Shown here one piece after another: positions 1 to 10,696 of a stretch of 64,000 nucleotides of DNA. Origin of the DNA: Zygnema cylindricum (Eukaryota > Streptophyta > Zygnematophyceae > Zygnematales > Zygnemataceae); assembly GCA_037447655.1 (NCBI GenBank), contig JBBHKE010003436.1:89581-153580 (forward strand). Direction: 5' to 3'. The notes beneath the pieces are model-generated. The model worked only from the letters and a program-made list of their open reading frames with translations, searched no databases and was not told the DNA's origin. The stretch's first letter is position 1. Each line of letters opens with the position of its first letter. A program made the translations under genes and the position numbers.

Positions 1-3000
1 ATACACGAGTGGCACAATGGCAGAATATTGTAATAAATTTCGAATACTAATAGATTTTCCAGCTTGTCTAGGTGGATCGTTTCCTCAGTTTCAGAAGGCT
101 GCTTTGCTAATGAGGAGTCTTCCTAATACTATGAGAGCAGCGTCTGATAGGCTGAAACAAAAAGATAAAGTAAGCTGGAACCTACAATTAGCTATTTATT
201 TGATATTGGAAGAGGAAGCAGATTCTAAAATTCTTAATGGTGACAAACAAGTAGAGGCATTTAGCACAAAATTTGACAAAAAAGCTCAGTTTAATCAGCA
301 GAAAAATGAGTTTAATCAGAATCTAAATCAGTTTAGACAGTTTAATCTAAGAGGAAATAGACAATCTTTCACTGCTTGTTTATATTGTAATAAAAAAGGT
401 CATGGATATAAATTCTGTCCTAAGCTTAAGAAAGCTAATGAAACTCGTCTGTACAGGCCTAGATGGCAGCAGAGCCAATTTCATCAAGGCTTCACGAGAT
501 CATCACAACGAGGAAATGCACTATTCTCGGCGTCTTCATCTCATCACGACGAGTCTCTTTCACTCTCTGACAAGGAGGATGATGATCTATTTGTTATGGC
601 CGCAGCAATGGAGGGCGCGAAAGACAATGGATGGATAATGGACACGGGAGCATCGGCCCACATGTGCTGGATTAAGGCAATTTTCAAAAATTTGAAATCA
701 ACACAAGAGAAAATATCTACTATGCATGTGGAATAAGTGTGCAAACGCGGGCTGTAGGTAAAGTCTCATTGCTAGTTGATGTAGAGGTGAAGGCAGTTGA
801 GAGAATTCTTCATAATGTTCTCTTTGTCTCAGATTTTAAGAAAAAATTGTTCTCAACTTCTTTGGTAGAAAGTAAAGAATTTGAGGTCAATCTGAAACAT
901 GGCAGCCTGGTTGTTAGCAAAAATGGGAAAATTGCAGTTACGTGAACAAGAGATGCCAGCAAAATGTATCAAATGGATATGCCCGATAATAAAGAAAATG
1001 ATGTTTTGTATTCCGGTGCATTATCCTCAGATGAGCTGTGGCATAAAAGGTTAGGCCATGTGAACTATGACAGTTTGAAAAAGATGGTCAATGCTGGTAA
1101 AATAGAAGGAGTCACTTTTTTCAAACCAGTCACATAAAACGTATGATGCATGTGCATTAGGTAAAATACATAGATTACTGTTTCCCCAAGAGTCTGAACA
1201 TAAGTCTACTAAACTTTTGCAACTCATTCATTCAGATGTTTTCGGCCTAGCAAATGTAACATTTGCCGGGGGGGTAAAATATATGGTTACATTTACAGGT
1301 GATTTTTTAAGGTTTACAAAGGTCTACTTTATGAAGGAAAAAAGTGAAGTCTTCACTCATTTTCAACACTACAAAGCGTGGGCGGAGAAAGTACACGGTT
1401 TGCGAATTCTGGAGCTCAGATCGGACAATGGCGGGGAATATACGTAAAAGAGTTTGAAAACTTCTTACTCAAGGAAGGTATCATTAAAAAACTGACTGTC
1501 CCATACTCTTCGGAACAGAATGGGGTCTCACAAAGACTAAATAGAACTATCACAGAAAGCTCTAGATCCATGCTTGCGGATAAGGACGTAGATCCGAAAT
1601 TTTGGGCTGAAGCATTAAATTGTGCTGTTTATATCATAAATAAGATATGTTCAAGATCGGTAGAAACAACTCTTTATGAGATCTAGATGGGTAGAAAACC
1701 GGATGTCAGTCATTTCAAATTCTTTGGAAGTTAATGCTTTATTTTGGATACTTCTAATGGTATATAAAAAATGGAACCTAAGGGATTGCCGGGCATATTG
1801 TTAGGATATGATGATCACTCTAAAGGCTATAGAGTCTTTGTCTTTAAATGACAAAAAATCATTGTAGCAAAGGAACATTGTTGTCAAAGATGAACTAGAA
1901 TCAATAGAAATGTTTAAAATGACAGAGCATCAGAAGCAGCAAAAAGTACAGGAATATGTCATTTTAGATAGCATCCATAATATTGTCCCACAGATGCAAA
2001 AGTCACCAGTGGTAACACGGGAGTCGGAACATAATTCGGTTTCACAACAAGTTCGTTTTGAAGCGGACCAACAACAGTCACTACCACTGGATCGCAACCA
2101 GCACAACAAGCACAACGCACGGAATCGGATAATTTCAGCCTCACAATTTCCAGGGGGAATGAGATCTAGTAGCCACCTGCAAGCAAGTTCTCACTTTGCC
2201 TACTCGGCAACCTCAGGGGAGCCTCCGACCATCCGGGAAGCCTTCTTATCACCGGAGTGGAATCATTGGATCGAGGCGGCAAACGATGAAATGAAGTCGA
2301 TCATGGAGGCTCAGACATGGGAGCTTGTGGACCTTCCTCCGGATCGAAAAGCAATCGGCAGCACATTGATATTCAAGGTGAATTTAAATCCACATAATAC
2401 CATTGAACGATACAAGGCTAGACTTGTGGCAAAGCGGTATAATCAAAAGGAGGGAATTGACTTTGAAAAAACATTTTCTCCTGTTTTAAGGTTTCCGACA
2501 GTTAGGATTTTGCTATCTCTAGCCGCTATAGAAGATAGGGAAATACATCAAATGGATGTAAAGACGACATTTTTCCATAGAGAACTAGAGGAGACCATTT
2601 ACATGCAGCAGCCTGAAATGTATGCAGAACCAGGAAAATAGCACTTAGGATGTAAACTTCTAAAATCTTTGTATGGTCTAAAACAAGCCTCGAGGCAATC
2701 GAATCTAAAACTTGATGAATTCTTAACTGGCCTATGTTTTAGAAAGATAAGTTTTGATCACTCTGTTTATGTTTCAAAGGGTGAAAATGGAATACTATAT
2801 ATAGCGATATACGTAGATGATTTACTATTAGTTAGCAAATTAATGATTGAAATTAACAAATTTTAAAATGCTTTAAAATCACGATTTCAGATGAAAGACG
2901 TCGGTGAGGCAAAATATATTTTTGGTATTCAGGTGGACACGGAAAGGAAAAATAGATTAATAAAATTGACTCAAAAAGAGGCTATTGGAAACATGTTAGA

Positions 3001-3745
3001 TGAATATGAAATGCGGGGGGCAAAAGGATGTGTAACACCAATGGAGTGTCGGCATAAGTTAAAGGGGGGAAAAACAGAACCGGGTGTTATTGTCAGGTAA
3101 ATCTTTGAGTTAGGGGAGGATGATCTTACGACACTGATACCTTACAGACAGATGGTGGGAAGTTTAATATATTTCATGAACTGTACCCGTCCGGATATTG
3201 TTGCAGCAGTTGGGGTACTGAGCAGAAGTCTGGAGAATCTAAAGAAATCTTGACCGTGATGCAGCAACAAGAGTTTTAAGATACTTAGCTGGAACAAAAG
3301 ACCTCAAACTCACACTCGGCGGAGGAGAAGTGAAGCTGCAAACATAGAGTGATGCAAGCTATGGCGACATGCCAAGCCGAAAATCCACCACGGGATTTGT
3401 TCGGCAAATTGGGAACGGGACTTGCTGTTGGAGTAGCAAGCTTCAAATGGTCACGAAATGATTCACGATAGAGTCAGAATATATGGCGGCGAGCTCGGCC
3501 CTCAAAGAACTCCTATGGGTGAAATCCATGTTACAAGAATTGAATACATGCAGGTTGGTCCACAAGTAATCTGGTGTGATACCCACGTTGCCATTGCTAT
3601 TGCTTCTAACCAGAGTCACCACTTCAAAAGCAATCACAAGGATGTAAGATTACGCTTTGTAAGGGAAAAAGTGTTTTCTAGAGTGATTAAATTATGTTAT
3701 TTGCCAGATGCAAAAATGGTTGCTGATATGCTTACAAAAGCTGCT
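1..3745 (+). pseudogene. E1: decayed copia Gag-Pol, 5' end off the window
   Basis: Remnant of a Ty1/copia polyprotein in canonical domain order. The Gag C-terminal half ends in a CX2CX4HX4C zinc knuckle (377-418). The protease site D-T-G-A-S is at 641-655. A GAG-pre-integrase motif (LWHKRLGHVNY) lies near 1037, and integrase covers about 1217-1690 with HSDVFG and RSDNGGEYT. Reverse transcriptase covers about 2200-2866 with YVDD (DD 2816-2821), followed by RNase H to about 3740. Reading is broken by frameshifts, the first near 710 where one A is missing from an A-run relative to E2 and E3, and by stops such as TGA at 943 (Gly codon), TAG at 1684 (Trp codon) and TAG near 3345 (Trp codon). It is a dead copy. 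The RNase H frame runs without a stop into a second gag piece at about 3741. Confidence 0.9.
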
Positions 3746-4186
3746 GTTGTTTCCTCTGCTTCGATGATTGTAAAAGAACAGGTTATGGGCCTGACATCAA
3801 GAATTTATATCTTCTTAGGGGAAAAATATGTTTATTTTGCGGATATGGTGGAAACTCACTTTGGAAATGTTAATCTTTAAGATATTTTGGATGGTTCACT
3901 GGCGGAATTGGATCCCTCTTGGTCGAAGAAAAATTTGCAAGCTCAATCTATTCTAAAATTAGGTATCTCAAAAAAATTGGCTATGTCACGAATAAAAATG
4001 AAAAAGGCGATCAATATCTAAAAGTCTCTCAAAGATGATGACGAAAAGGCTGATTTCGAAGAAGAATTATTTTTGGTTGGCAAAATTAGGGACTTAAAAT
4101 ACAAGTGGGCACAATGGCCAAATATGGTAAAAAGTTTCGAATTCTAATAGATTGTCATGTCTATGGAGGTGGAATTAAGTGAATAG
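3741..4186 (+). pseudogene. Chimeric scrap: LTR tail + gag N-terminus fused to the last codons of pol
   Basis: At about 3741 the RNase H sequence of E1 switches without an LTR start into an LTR tail (about 3750-3780). A primer binding site GGTTATGGGCC follows (3781-3791), then Gag N-terminal sequence (VMGLTSRI, ADMVETHF). The gag copy has stops (TAA near 3878, TAA near 4019) and breaks off at about 4171. There it joins the last few pol codons, which read Gly-Leu-Ser-Glu-stop in E2 and are here disrupted by one extra base, ending at TAG 4184-4186. Two deletion or recombination junctions are therefore present: pol to LTR/gag, and gag to pol end. The likely cause is template switching or unequal recombination between related copies. 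Confidence 0.7.
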
Positions 4187-4338
4187 ATGAGTTGCTGCAC
4201 TACTATACTGCCATGCTGCGGCTGTCCAATAACACGGATGCAGTGGGACTAGGTGACTTGTTAAACTGCTACGTTGTTATGCTGCGATATTGCGCTAGTT
4301 TGATAGTGAAGCTGCGCTGGCATATTAAAACTAAAGCT

Positions 4339-4347
4339 CTAGGGGAG
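4339..4347 (+). other. Polypurine tract of E1
   Basis: CTAGGGGAG lies directly before an LTR start. The same AGGGGAG tract precedes the LTRs at 9866, 14631 and 46410. It primes plus-strand DNA synthesis. Confidence 0.7.
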
Positions 4348-4852
4348 GGTTGTTTTTGGAAAGCTTTAAGTCTCAACAAATTTATAGGACGGCGAAAAAA
4401 TAGATCTATAGGGACACGCGTTGTCACTTGAAGCACAGTGCAGGTTTTTGAATGGTACCGACATCAGCATTAGAACAACGCAGCTCCGACCTAGATGGAA
4501 CAAGCGCAGCTGCGGTTATTTCTGATATGGTATGTACGGACTAGCGCAGCCTGCGACGCAACAGGACAAACGCAACTGCTGATATTTTGGTACAGGATAA
4601 CACAGCTGGTACACAACAAGACAAACGCAGCTGCAGCTATTTTTGGTATAGGACAACGTAGTTGCAACAAAGCTAAAGATATTTGAATTTGATCAGGAAT
4701 TGGACTACGCTACTACGATTGATATGAATCAAGTCAACGGACGAGATTCATAAGAGAATAATTAAATGACTCGCTAACAGATGTTTTGCAACAGCCGGAT
4801 GGACGTACCCAGACAATTGTCACTAAGCCAGGCGACAAGTATTTGAACAAAT
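4348..4852 (+). repeat. E1 LTR, left part (interrupted by E2)
   Basis: Begins GGTTGTTTTTGGAAAGC right after the polypurine tract; the canonical start is TGTTG, so the first base is changed. It aligns along its length with the E3 LTR (14631 onward), including GCGCAGC-rich repeats and the stretch ending CAGGCGACAAGTATTTGA. The LTR resumes at 10592 after the nested E2 insertion. Short open frames inside it are not genes. Confidence 0.8.
4848..4852. repeat. Target-site duplication CAAAT, left copy (E2)
   Basis: CAAAT immediately precedes the E2 5' LTR and is repeated at 10592-10596. This is the 5-bp duplication typical of copia integrase. Confidence 0.9.
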
Positions 4853-5577
4853 TGTTGTCTTTTTGGAAAGCTTTCAGTCTCAGAGCATCGCAGTTGCTTT
4901 ACAGACAAAGCAGCGCAGCTCCTATACAGACAGAGCAACGCAACTGCTATACAACAGAGCAGCGCAGCTGCTATACAGCAGCGCAGCTGCTATACAGCAC
5001 AGCAGCGCAGCAGCGAAGCTGGAACACAGACAGGACAAGGCAACCACGATTATATTTGATATTGTTCGTACGGACAACGCAATGTCTGATATTCTTAATG
5101 TGATTCTGTACAGGATAGCGTAACTGCGATAGATACGATTCCAGTTAGCTTACTGATAGCTCAGTGGTACCTTAGTGATAGCTCAATGGTAGCTTGACAG
5201 ATTAGTGGTAGCTTGGTGGTTTGATGTACCTCTCAAGTACACTGGTGTTGCCAGTTCAACACAAGTATAAGACTTAGGACTCATAACATATTATGTATCC
5301 AGACTTCCAAGTAGTACAAGACAGTTTTTGGGAAACTTCTGAGTATTATATCTTGAGTGTTGTCGGGTCAATTGTGCTATAACTTTGGGAGTTATCAGTG
5401 TTTATTCTACTCTATATTCTGATAGAGTTTTGTGAGGTTTTGAATGCTTGTATGAGAAGTGGTGAGCACTTAAGAACAGCTGTTTGGTAGGATTCTTGAT
5501 AGCTTCTGAGAGTGTATCATGTCTACTTCTACTACTACTGCTGCTCCTCCACCTGCACTAGTGGTTGTAAAACAACA
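4853..5577 (+). repeat. E2 5' LTR (725 bp)
   Basis: Starts TGTTGTCTTTTTGGAAAGC and ends GTAAAACAACA. The U3 part (about 4880-5020) holds tandem copies of a roughly 20-bp unit built on GCAGCGCAGCTGCTATACA. A second repeated zone (about 5150-5220) contains TAGCTTAGTGATAGCTC-like units. The Gag start codon lies inside this LTR at 5519. The 3' partner is 726 bp. The two are near-identical in the downstream part but differ at many sites in the U3 repeats, so the insertion is not recent. Confidence 0.93.
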
Positions 5578-6360
5578 GGTTATGGGCCTGTCATCAAGAA
5601 TTCCTATCTTTTCCGGGGATAAGTATGTTTACTGGGCGGATATGGTGGAAACACATTTTGAAAATGTCAATGTTTTGGATATATAGTATGGTTCGCTGGA
5701 TGAATTTGATCCGTCATGGTCTAAGAAAAATACGCAAGCTCGTTCTATTCTGAAATTTTGTATATCTGAGGACTTAGCTATGTCTCGGATAAAAATGAAA
5801 AAAGCAATTGATATCTGGAAATCTCTTAAAAGTGATTATGAAAAGGCCAATGTCTAGGAAGAGCTTCTATTGGCTGGAAAAATTTGGGACTATAAGTACA
5901 CTGGCGGTACAATGGCTGAATATTCTAACAAATTTCGTATCCTTGTAGATGCACATGCTTGTGCAGGTGGGGTGTTTCCTCCTTTTCAACAGGCGGCATT
6001 GCTCATGAGGGGTCTCCCTCGTAGTATGAAATGAGCATCTGACATGCTCAAACAGAAAGATAAAGCTAGCTGGACTTTACAATTAGCCATCAATATTTTA
6101 CTAGAGGAGGAAGCTACATCTAATATTCTCAATGTTGAGCAAGTAGAGGCTTTTAATTCAGATTTTGAGAGAAAATGAGAGATTAATCAACAAACGAATC
6201 AGTTTAATCAGTTCAGACATTTTAATCAAAGTGGAATTAGACAATCCAACAATGCATGCTTTTATTGTAGTGAGAGAGGTCATGGATACAAATTTTGTCC
6301 TAAGCTTAAAAAAGCGAACGATACGGGTTTATACAGGCCAGGATGGCAACAAAGATAGTT
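5519..6360 (+). pseudogene. E2 Gag (starts inside the LTR)
   Basis: ATG at 5519 opens a frame that reads through the LTR end (5577) and the primer binding site: a Ser/Thr/Ala/Pro-rich leader, then KQQVMG and the copia Gag N-terminal sequence (YVYWADMVETHFE). The first frame stops at TAG 5684-5686, and Gag-like sequence continues beyond with further stops (for example a TAG near 5857 and a TGA near 6032). Conserved core motifs are MSRIKMKKAI, TMAEYSNKFRI and ALLMRGLP. The zinc knuckle CX2CX4HX4C is at 6257-6298. Gag forms the virus-like particle and binds RNA. The start was chosen because the leader and reading phase are conserved in E3 (15410) and E5 (61144). Confidence 0.85.
5578..5588 (+). 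promoter_or_regulatory. E2 primer binding site (half initiator tRNA-Met)
   Basis: GGTTATGGGCC abuts the LTR end. It is complementary to the anticodon arm of initiator tRNA-Met (GGCCCAUAACC), not to the tRNA 3' end, for which plant copia elements usually carry TGGTATCAGAGC. It is also coding: it gives the Val-Met-Gly of Gag. Confidence 0.75.
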
Positions 6361-9300
6361 TTACAAAGGCTTCACGATGACTTCGCCTCGTGGAAATGCA
6401 CTATTTTCGGCTTCTTCGTCTCTCCAAGACGAGACTTTGATAGTTTCTACGGAGGACGATACGGATCTATTCGCTATGGCGGTTGCAATGGAGGGCGCAA
6501 AAGACCCTGGATGGATAATGGATACAGGAGCGTCAGCCCACATGTGCTAGAACAAGACCATCTTCAAAAATCTGAAAGCAACGCCGGAGAAAAATATTTA
6601 TTATGCTTGTGGAATGAGTGTCCAAACTCGTGCTGTGGGTGATGTGTCCTTACTAGTTGATGTAGAAGGAAAAGCAATTGAAAGGACTCTTCACAATGTC
6701 TTATTTGTACCTGACTTCAAGAAAAATCTGTTTTCTACGTCGTTGGTAGAGAGCAAAGGCTTTGAGGTTAATTTGAAAAATGGTCGGCAGGTTGTTAGCA
6801 AAAATGGCAAGGTTGCGGTTACAGGTACTAGAGATAGTAGCAAGATGTATCGCATGGATATGGCTAATACCAAGGAGAATGATGTTTTGTACTCCGGTGT
6901 TTTGCACTCAGATGAGTTGTGGCATAAAAGATTAGGCCATGTTAATTATGATAATTTGAGGAAAATGGTCATTACTAGAAAAATAGAGGGTGTATCAATC
7001 ACAGATGGGCCGGTCTAAACTTGCGATGGTTGCGCTTTGGGCAAAATCCACAAATTGCCATTTCCTAAGGAGTCTGAGCATCGGTCAACGAAACTTTTAC
7101 AACAAATTCATTCGGATGTCTTTGGTCCGGCGAAGGTTCCATCTGCCGGAGGGATAAAATATATGGTCACCTTCACAGATGATTTCTCCAGGTTTACAAA
7201 AGTTTACTTCATGAATGAGAAGAGTGAAGTGTTTGGTCACTTCAAACACTATAAAGCATGGGCTGAAAAACTTCATAATTCATCTATTTTGCAGCTCAGA
7301 TCGGACAATGGTGGTGAATATACATCAAAAGAATTTGAAATCTTTTTACTCTAGGAAGGCATTAGTCATCTATTGACTGCTCTATATTCACCGGAACAAA
7401 ATGGGGTGTCGGAAAGACTAAATAGAACTCTCACGGAAAGCTCTAGGTTGATGCTTGCAGACAAAAATGTGGATCCGAAATTCTGGGTTGAGGCTCTAAA
7501 TTGTGCAGTTTATATTAAAAATAGGATAGGATCAAGATCGGTAGAAACAACTCCTTACAAAATCTGGACTGGTAGCAAACCAGATGTTAGCCATTTCAAG
7601 GTCTTTGGTAGTCAATGCTTTATATTGGATATGTCTACAAATAGATGGAAAATGGAACCAAAGGGATTACCAGGTATTCTGTTAGGATATGACGATCACT
7701 CAAAAGGTTATCGAGTCTTTGTGTTTGAAAGGCAGAAAATAGTTGTAGCTAGAAACATCATTGTTAATGAATGAACTAGACTCCATAGATTTATTTCAAA
7801 TGACAGAGCAGCAAAAGCAACAAAAAGTACAGGAGTATGTCATCTTCGATTGCATGCAGGAAATTGTCCCGCAGATTCCACAAACTCCCTTAATGACTCC
7901 GGAGTCAGACTCTCTCCAGGTTCCTCACCAACTTCGGGTCCAGACGGACCAAGAGCAATCAATACACACTTATCGCAACCTGCGCAATCACGAACACACA
8001 GATCGCAACTAGCGCAATCAGCGCAATGCGCGGCATCCGACGATCTCAGCCTCAGAATTTCCGAGGGGAAGAAGATCAAGCAGCCGCCTGCAAGCAAGCT
8101 CTCACTTCGCCTACTCGGCAGTCTCACGGGAGCCATTGACCATCGAAAAGGCCTTCTCATCACCAGAGCGGAATCACTGGATTGAGGCGGCAAATGACGA
8201 AATGAAGTCGATCATTGATATTAAACATGGGAGCTCGTGGACCTTCCTCCAGACTGAAAAGCGATCGGCAGCAAATGGGTATTCAAGGTGAAGTTAAATC
8301 CCGATAACACCATTGAACGTTATAAGGCCAGACTTGTGGCGAAGGGGTACAATCAAAAGGAAGGAATCGATTTTGAAAAAACATTTTCTCCGGTTGTAAG
8401 ATTTCGAACAATTAGGATTTTGCTGTCCGTAGCTGCTATAAAATATATGGAAATTCATCAGATGGATGTAAAAACGGCCTTTTTGCATGGAGAACTACAA
8501 GAGACCATTTACATGCAGTAGCCTGAAAAGTATGTGGAACCAGGAAAAGAGCACTTAGTATCAAGTTGCTAAAATCTTTCTACGGCCTAAAACAAGCCCC
8601 CAGACAGTGGAATATAAAGCTTGATGAATTCTTGACTAGTCTAGGATTTCAAAGGATAAGTTCTGATCACTCTCTCTACGTTCTAAAGGGTGAAAATGGG
8701 ATAGTGTATATAGCAGTATATGTAGATGATTTGCTATAAATTAGCAAATCAATGGCTGAAATTAACAAAATCAAAACTGCTCTAAACTCACGGTTCGAGA
8801 TGAAAGACCTCGGTGAGGCAAAATATATTTTGGGTATCCAAGTAGAGAGGGACAGAAATAAGAAAATAATAAAATTTACTCAAAAAGAGGCTATTGGAAA
8901 CATGTTAGATGAGTACGGAATGCGCGGGGCAAAAGCATGTTTAACTCCAATGGAGTTTCGGCAGAAGTTAGAGGGAGAAGAGACAGAACCAGGTGTCATT
9001 GTTAGCGAGTATTTAGAATCAAGGGAGAATGATCCTATGACAATAATACCTTATAGACAGATAGTGGGAAGCTTAATATACTTCATGAAATGTACCCGTC
9101 CTGACATTGCCGCAGCAGTCGGGGTACTGAGTAGGAGTCTAGAAAATCCGAGAAAATCTGATCTTGATGCAGCAAAGAGAGTCCTCATATATTTGGCAGG
9201 AACTAAAGATCTCAAACTCACTCTAGGCACAGGAGAAGTCAAGCTGCAAACATGGAGTGATGCAAGCTATGGCGACATGCCAAGCCGGAAATCCACCACG

Positions 9301-9705
9301 GGATTTGTTCTACAAATTGGGAACGGTACTTGCTGTTGGAGCAGCAAACTTCAAAAGGTTACAGCACAGTCGACAATGGAGTCATAATATATGGCAGCAA
9401 GCTTGGCCCTTAAAGAACTCTCATGGGTAAAATCCATGTTACAAGAATTAGGATACATGCAAGTTGGTCCACAGGTGATCTGGTGTGATAACAAGGCTGA
9501 CATTGCCATTGCTTCTAACCCGAGTCGTCACTTCAAAAGCAAGCACATGGATGTACGATTACACTTTGTAAGAGAAAAAGTGTTCTTTAGAGTAATTAAA
9601 TTATGTTATTTACCAGATGCAAAAATGATTGCTGATATGCTCACTAAAGCCCTTCTTGCTCCTAAACTGAAGTATTGTAAGGACGCAGTGGGATTAAGTG
9701 AATAG
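6361..9705 (+). pseudogene. E2 Pol: protease-integrase-reverse transcriptase-RNase H
   Basis: Protease D-T-G-A-S is intact at 6521-6535, followed by TAG replacing a Trp codon at about 6548. The GAG-pre-integrase motif is near 6919. Integrase (about 7037-7774) shows HSDVFGPA, TFTDDFSRF, RSDNGGEYTS and NGVSERLNRT, supplying the D-D-E triad. The linker is frameshifted (7774-8200). Reverse transcriptase covers about 8170-8740 with [13 protein letters not shown] and YVDD (DD 8725-8730), then a TAA in LLL. RNase H (8752-9705) contains TWSDASYGD, a TAA at the Glu of MESEYMA (near 9386) and DNKADIAIA, ending with VGLSE and TAG 9703-9705. At least six stops or shifts make it non-functional. Confidence 0.9.
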
Positions 9706-9865
9706 TTGAATTGCTGCACTGCTATCCTGCCACACTGCGATAATTCTACCATTGTGAGGTAGTGGGACTGGGTGACTTGCTAATTGCTATATTGCTATGC
9801 TGGGATGCTCCGCTAGTTTATCACCGCAGCTGCGCCAGGATACTGAGTCTAAAGCTTTAGGGGAG
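9706..9865 (+). other. E2 3' untranslated region and polypurine tract
   Basis: After the pol stop comes a GC-rich stretch with GCTGCACTGCTAT-like and GCTATGCTGGGATGCTCCGC-like motifs, recurring in E1 and E3. The polypurine tract TTTAGGGGAG is at 9856-9865, immediately before the 3' LTR. Confidence 0.75.
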
Positions 9866-10591
9866 TGTTGTCTTTTTGGAAAGCTTTCTGTCTCAGAGCA
9901 GCGCAGCTACTTTACAAACAAAGTAGCGCAGTTGCTATACAGACAGAGCAGCGCAGCTGCTATACAACAGAGCAGCCCAGCTGCTATGCAGCAGAGCAGC
10001 GCAACATCAGAGCAGCGGAGCAGCGAAGCTCCAACACAGACAGGACAAGGCAACCACGATTATATTTGATTTGTCCGTACGGACAACGCAACGTCTGATA
10101 TTTTTAATGTGGTTCTGTACAGGATAGAGCAACTGCGATAGATACGATTCCAGTTAGCTTAGTGATAGCTCAGTGGTAGCTTAGTGATACCTCAATGGTA
10201 GCTTGACAGATTAGTGGTAGCTTGGTGGTTTGATGTACCTCTCAAGTACATTGGTGTTGCCAGTTCAACACAAGTATAAGACTTAGGACTCATAACATAT
10301 TATGTATCTAGACTTCCAAGTAGTAAAACTGCAGACAGTTTTTGGGAAACTTCTGAGTATTATATCTTAAGTGTTGTCGGGTCTATTGTGCTATAACTTT
10401 GGGAGTTATCAGTGTTTATTCTACTCTATATTCTGATAAAGTTTTGTGAGGTTTTGAATGCTTGTATAAGAAGTGGTGAGCACTTAAGAACAGCTGTTTG
10501 GTAGGATTCTTGATAGCTTCTGATAGTGTATCATATCTACTTCTACTACTACTGCTGCTCCTCCACCTGCACCGGTGGTTGTAGAACAACA
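9866..10591 (+). repeat. E2 3' LTR (726 bp)
   Basis: TGTTGTCTTTTTGGAAAGC to GTAGAACAACA, partner of 4853-5577. The Gag ATG of the 5' copy is ATA here (near 10554). It is followed by the duplicated CAAAT (10592-10596). Confidence 0.93.
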
Positions 10592-10696
10592 CAAATCACC
10601 TGTGTAGGATTCTCAGTTATATTGATTATACAGTGATAGAATAGTCTTAGTGTGATTAGGAGCACTTAGACCATAGTGGCAGTTTAGTTCTTTTGG
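10592..10696 (+). repeat. E1 LTR, right part, truncated
   Basis: Continuation of the LTR begun at 4348. It aligns with 14980-15085 in the E3 LTR (CACCTGTGTAGGATTCTC, GGAGCACTTAGACC, GTTTAGTTCTTTTGG). It breaks at 10696, where the intact LTR would continue for about 380 bp more, and jumps into gag. The junction shares TTTTGGCTGA-like microhomology with the ATGGCTGA in gag, suggesting a deletion that removed the LTR end, PBS and gag N-terminus. Confidence 0.8.

Larger units (their letters stand above)
4853..10591 (+). mobile_element. E2: full-length copia LTR retrotransposon nested in the E1 LTR
   Basis: Complete structure: LTR 4853-5577, internal region 5578-9865, LTR 9866-10591, flanked by CAAAT on both sides. 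LTR ends are TGTTG...CAACA. The internal region runs PBS, gag, protease, integrase, reverse transcriptase, RNase H, polypurine tract, which is the copia order (integrase before reverse transcriptase). The coding region has several stops, so the copy is inactive. It is the best preserved autonomous-type copy here and is the reference for domain order in E1, E3 and E5. Confidence 0.95.

Noticed and set aside
4192-5123. Several frames of 60-105 codons in E1 3' UTR/LTR and E2 LTR
   Set aside because: They come from GCAGCGCAGC-type U3 repeats and untranslated regions. No family similarity.
7840-8193. Overlapping 111- and 117-codon frames on both strands in the E2 integrase-RT linker
   Set aside because: Out-of-phase shadows of the Pol linker, which in the true frame matches the E1 and E3 linker.
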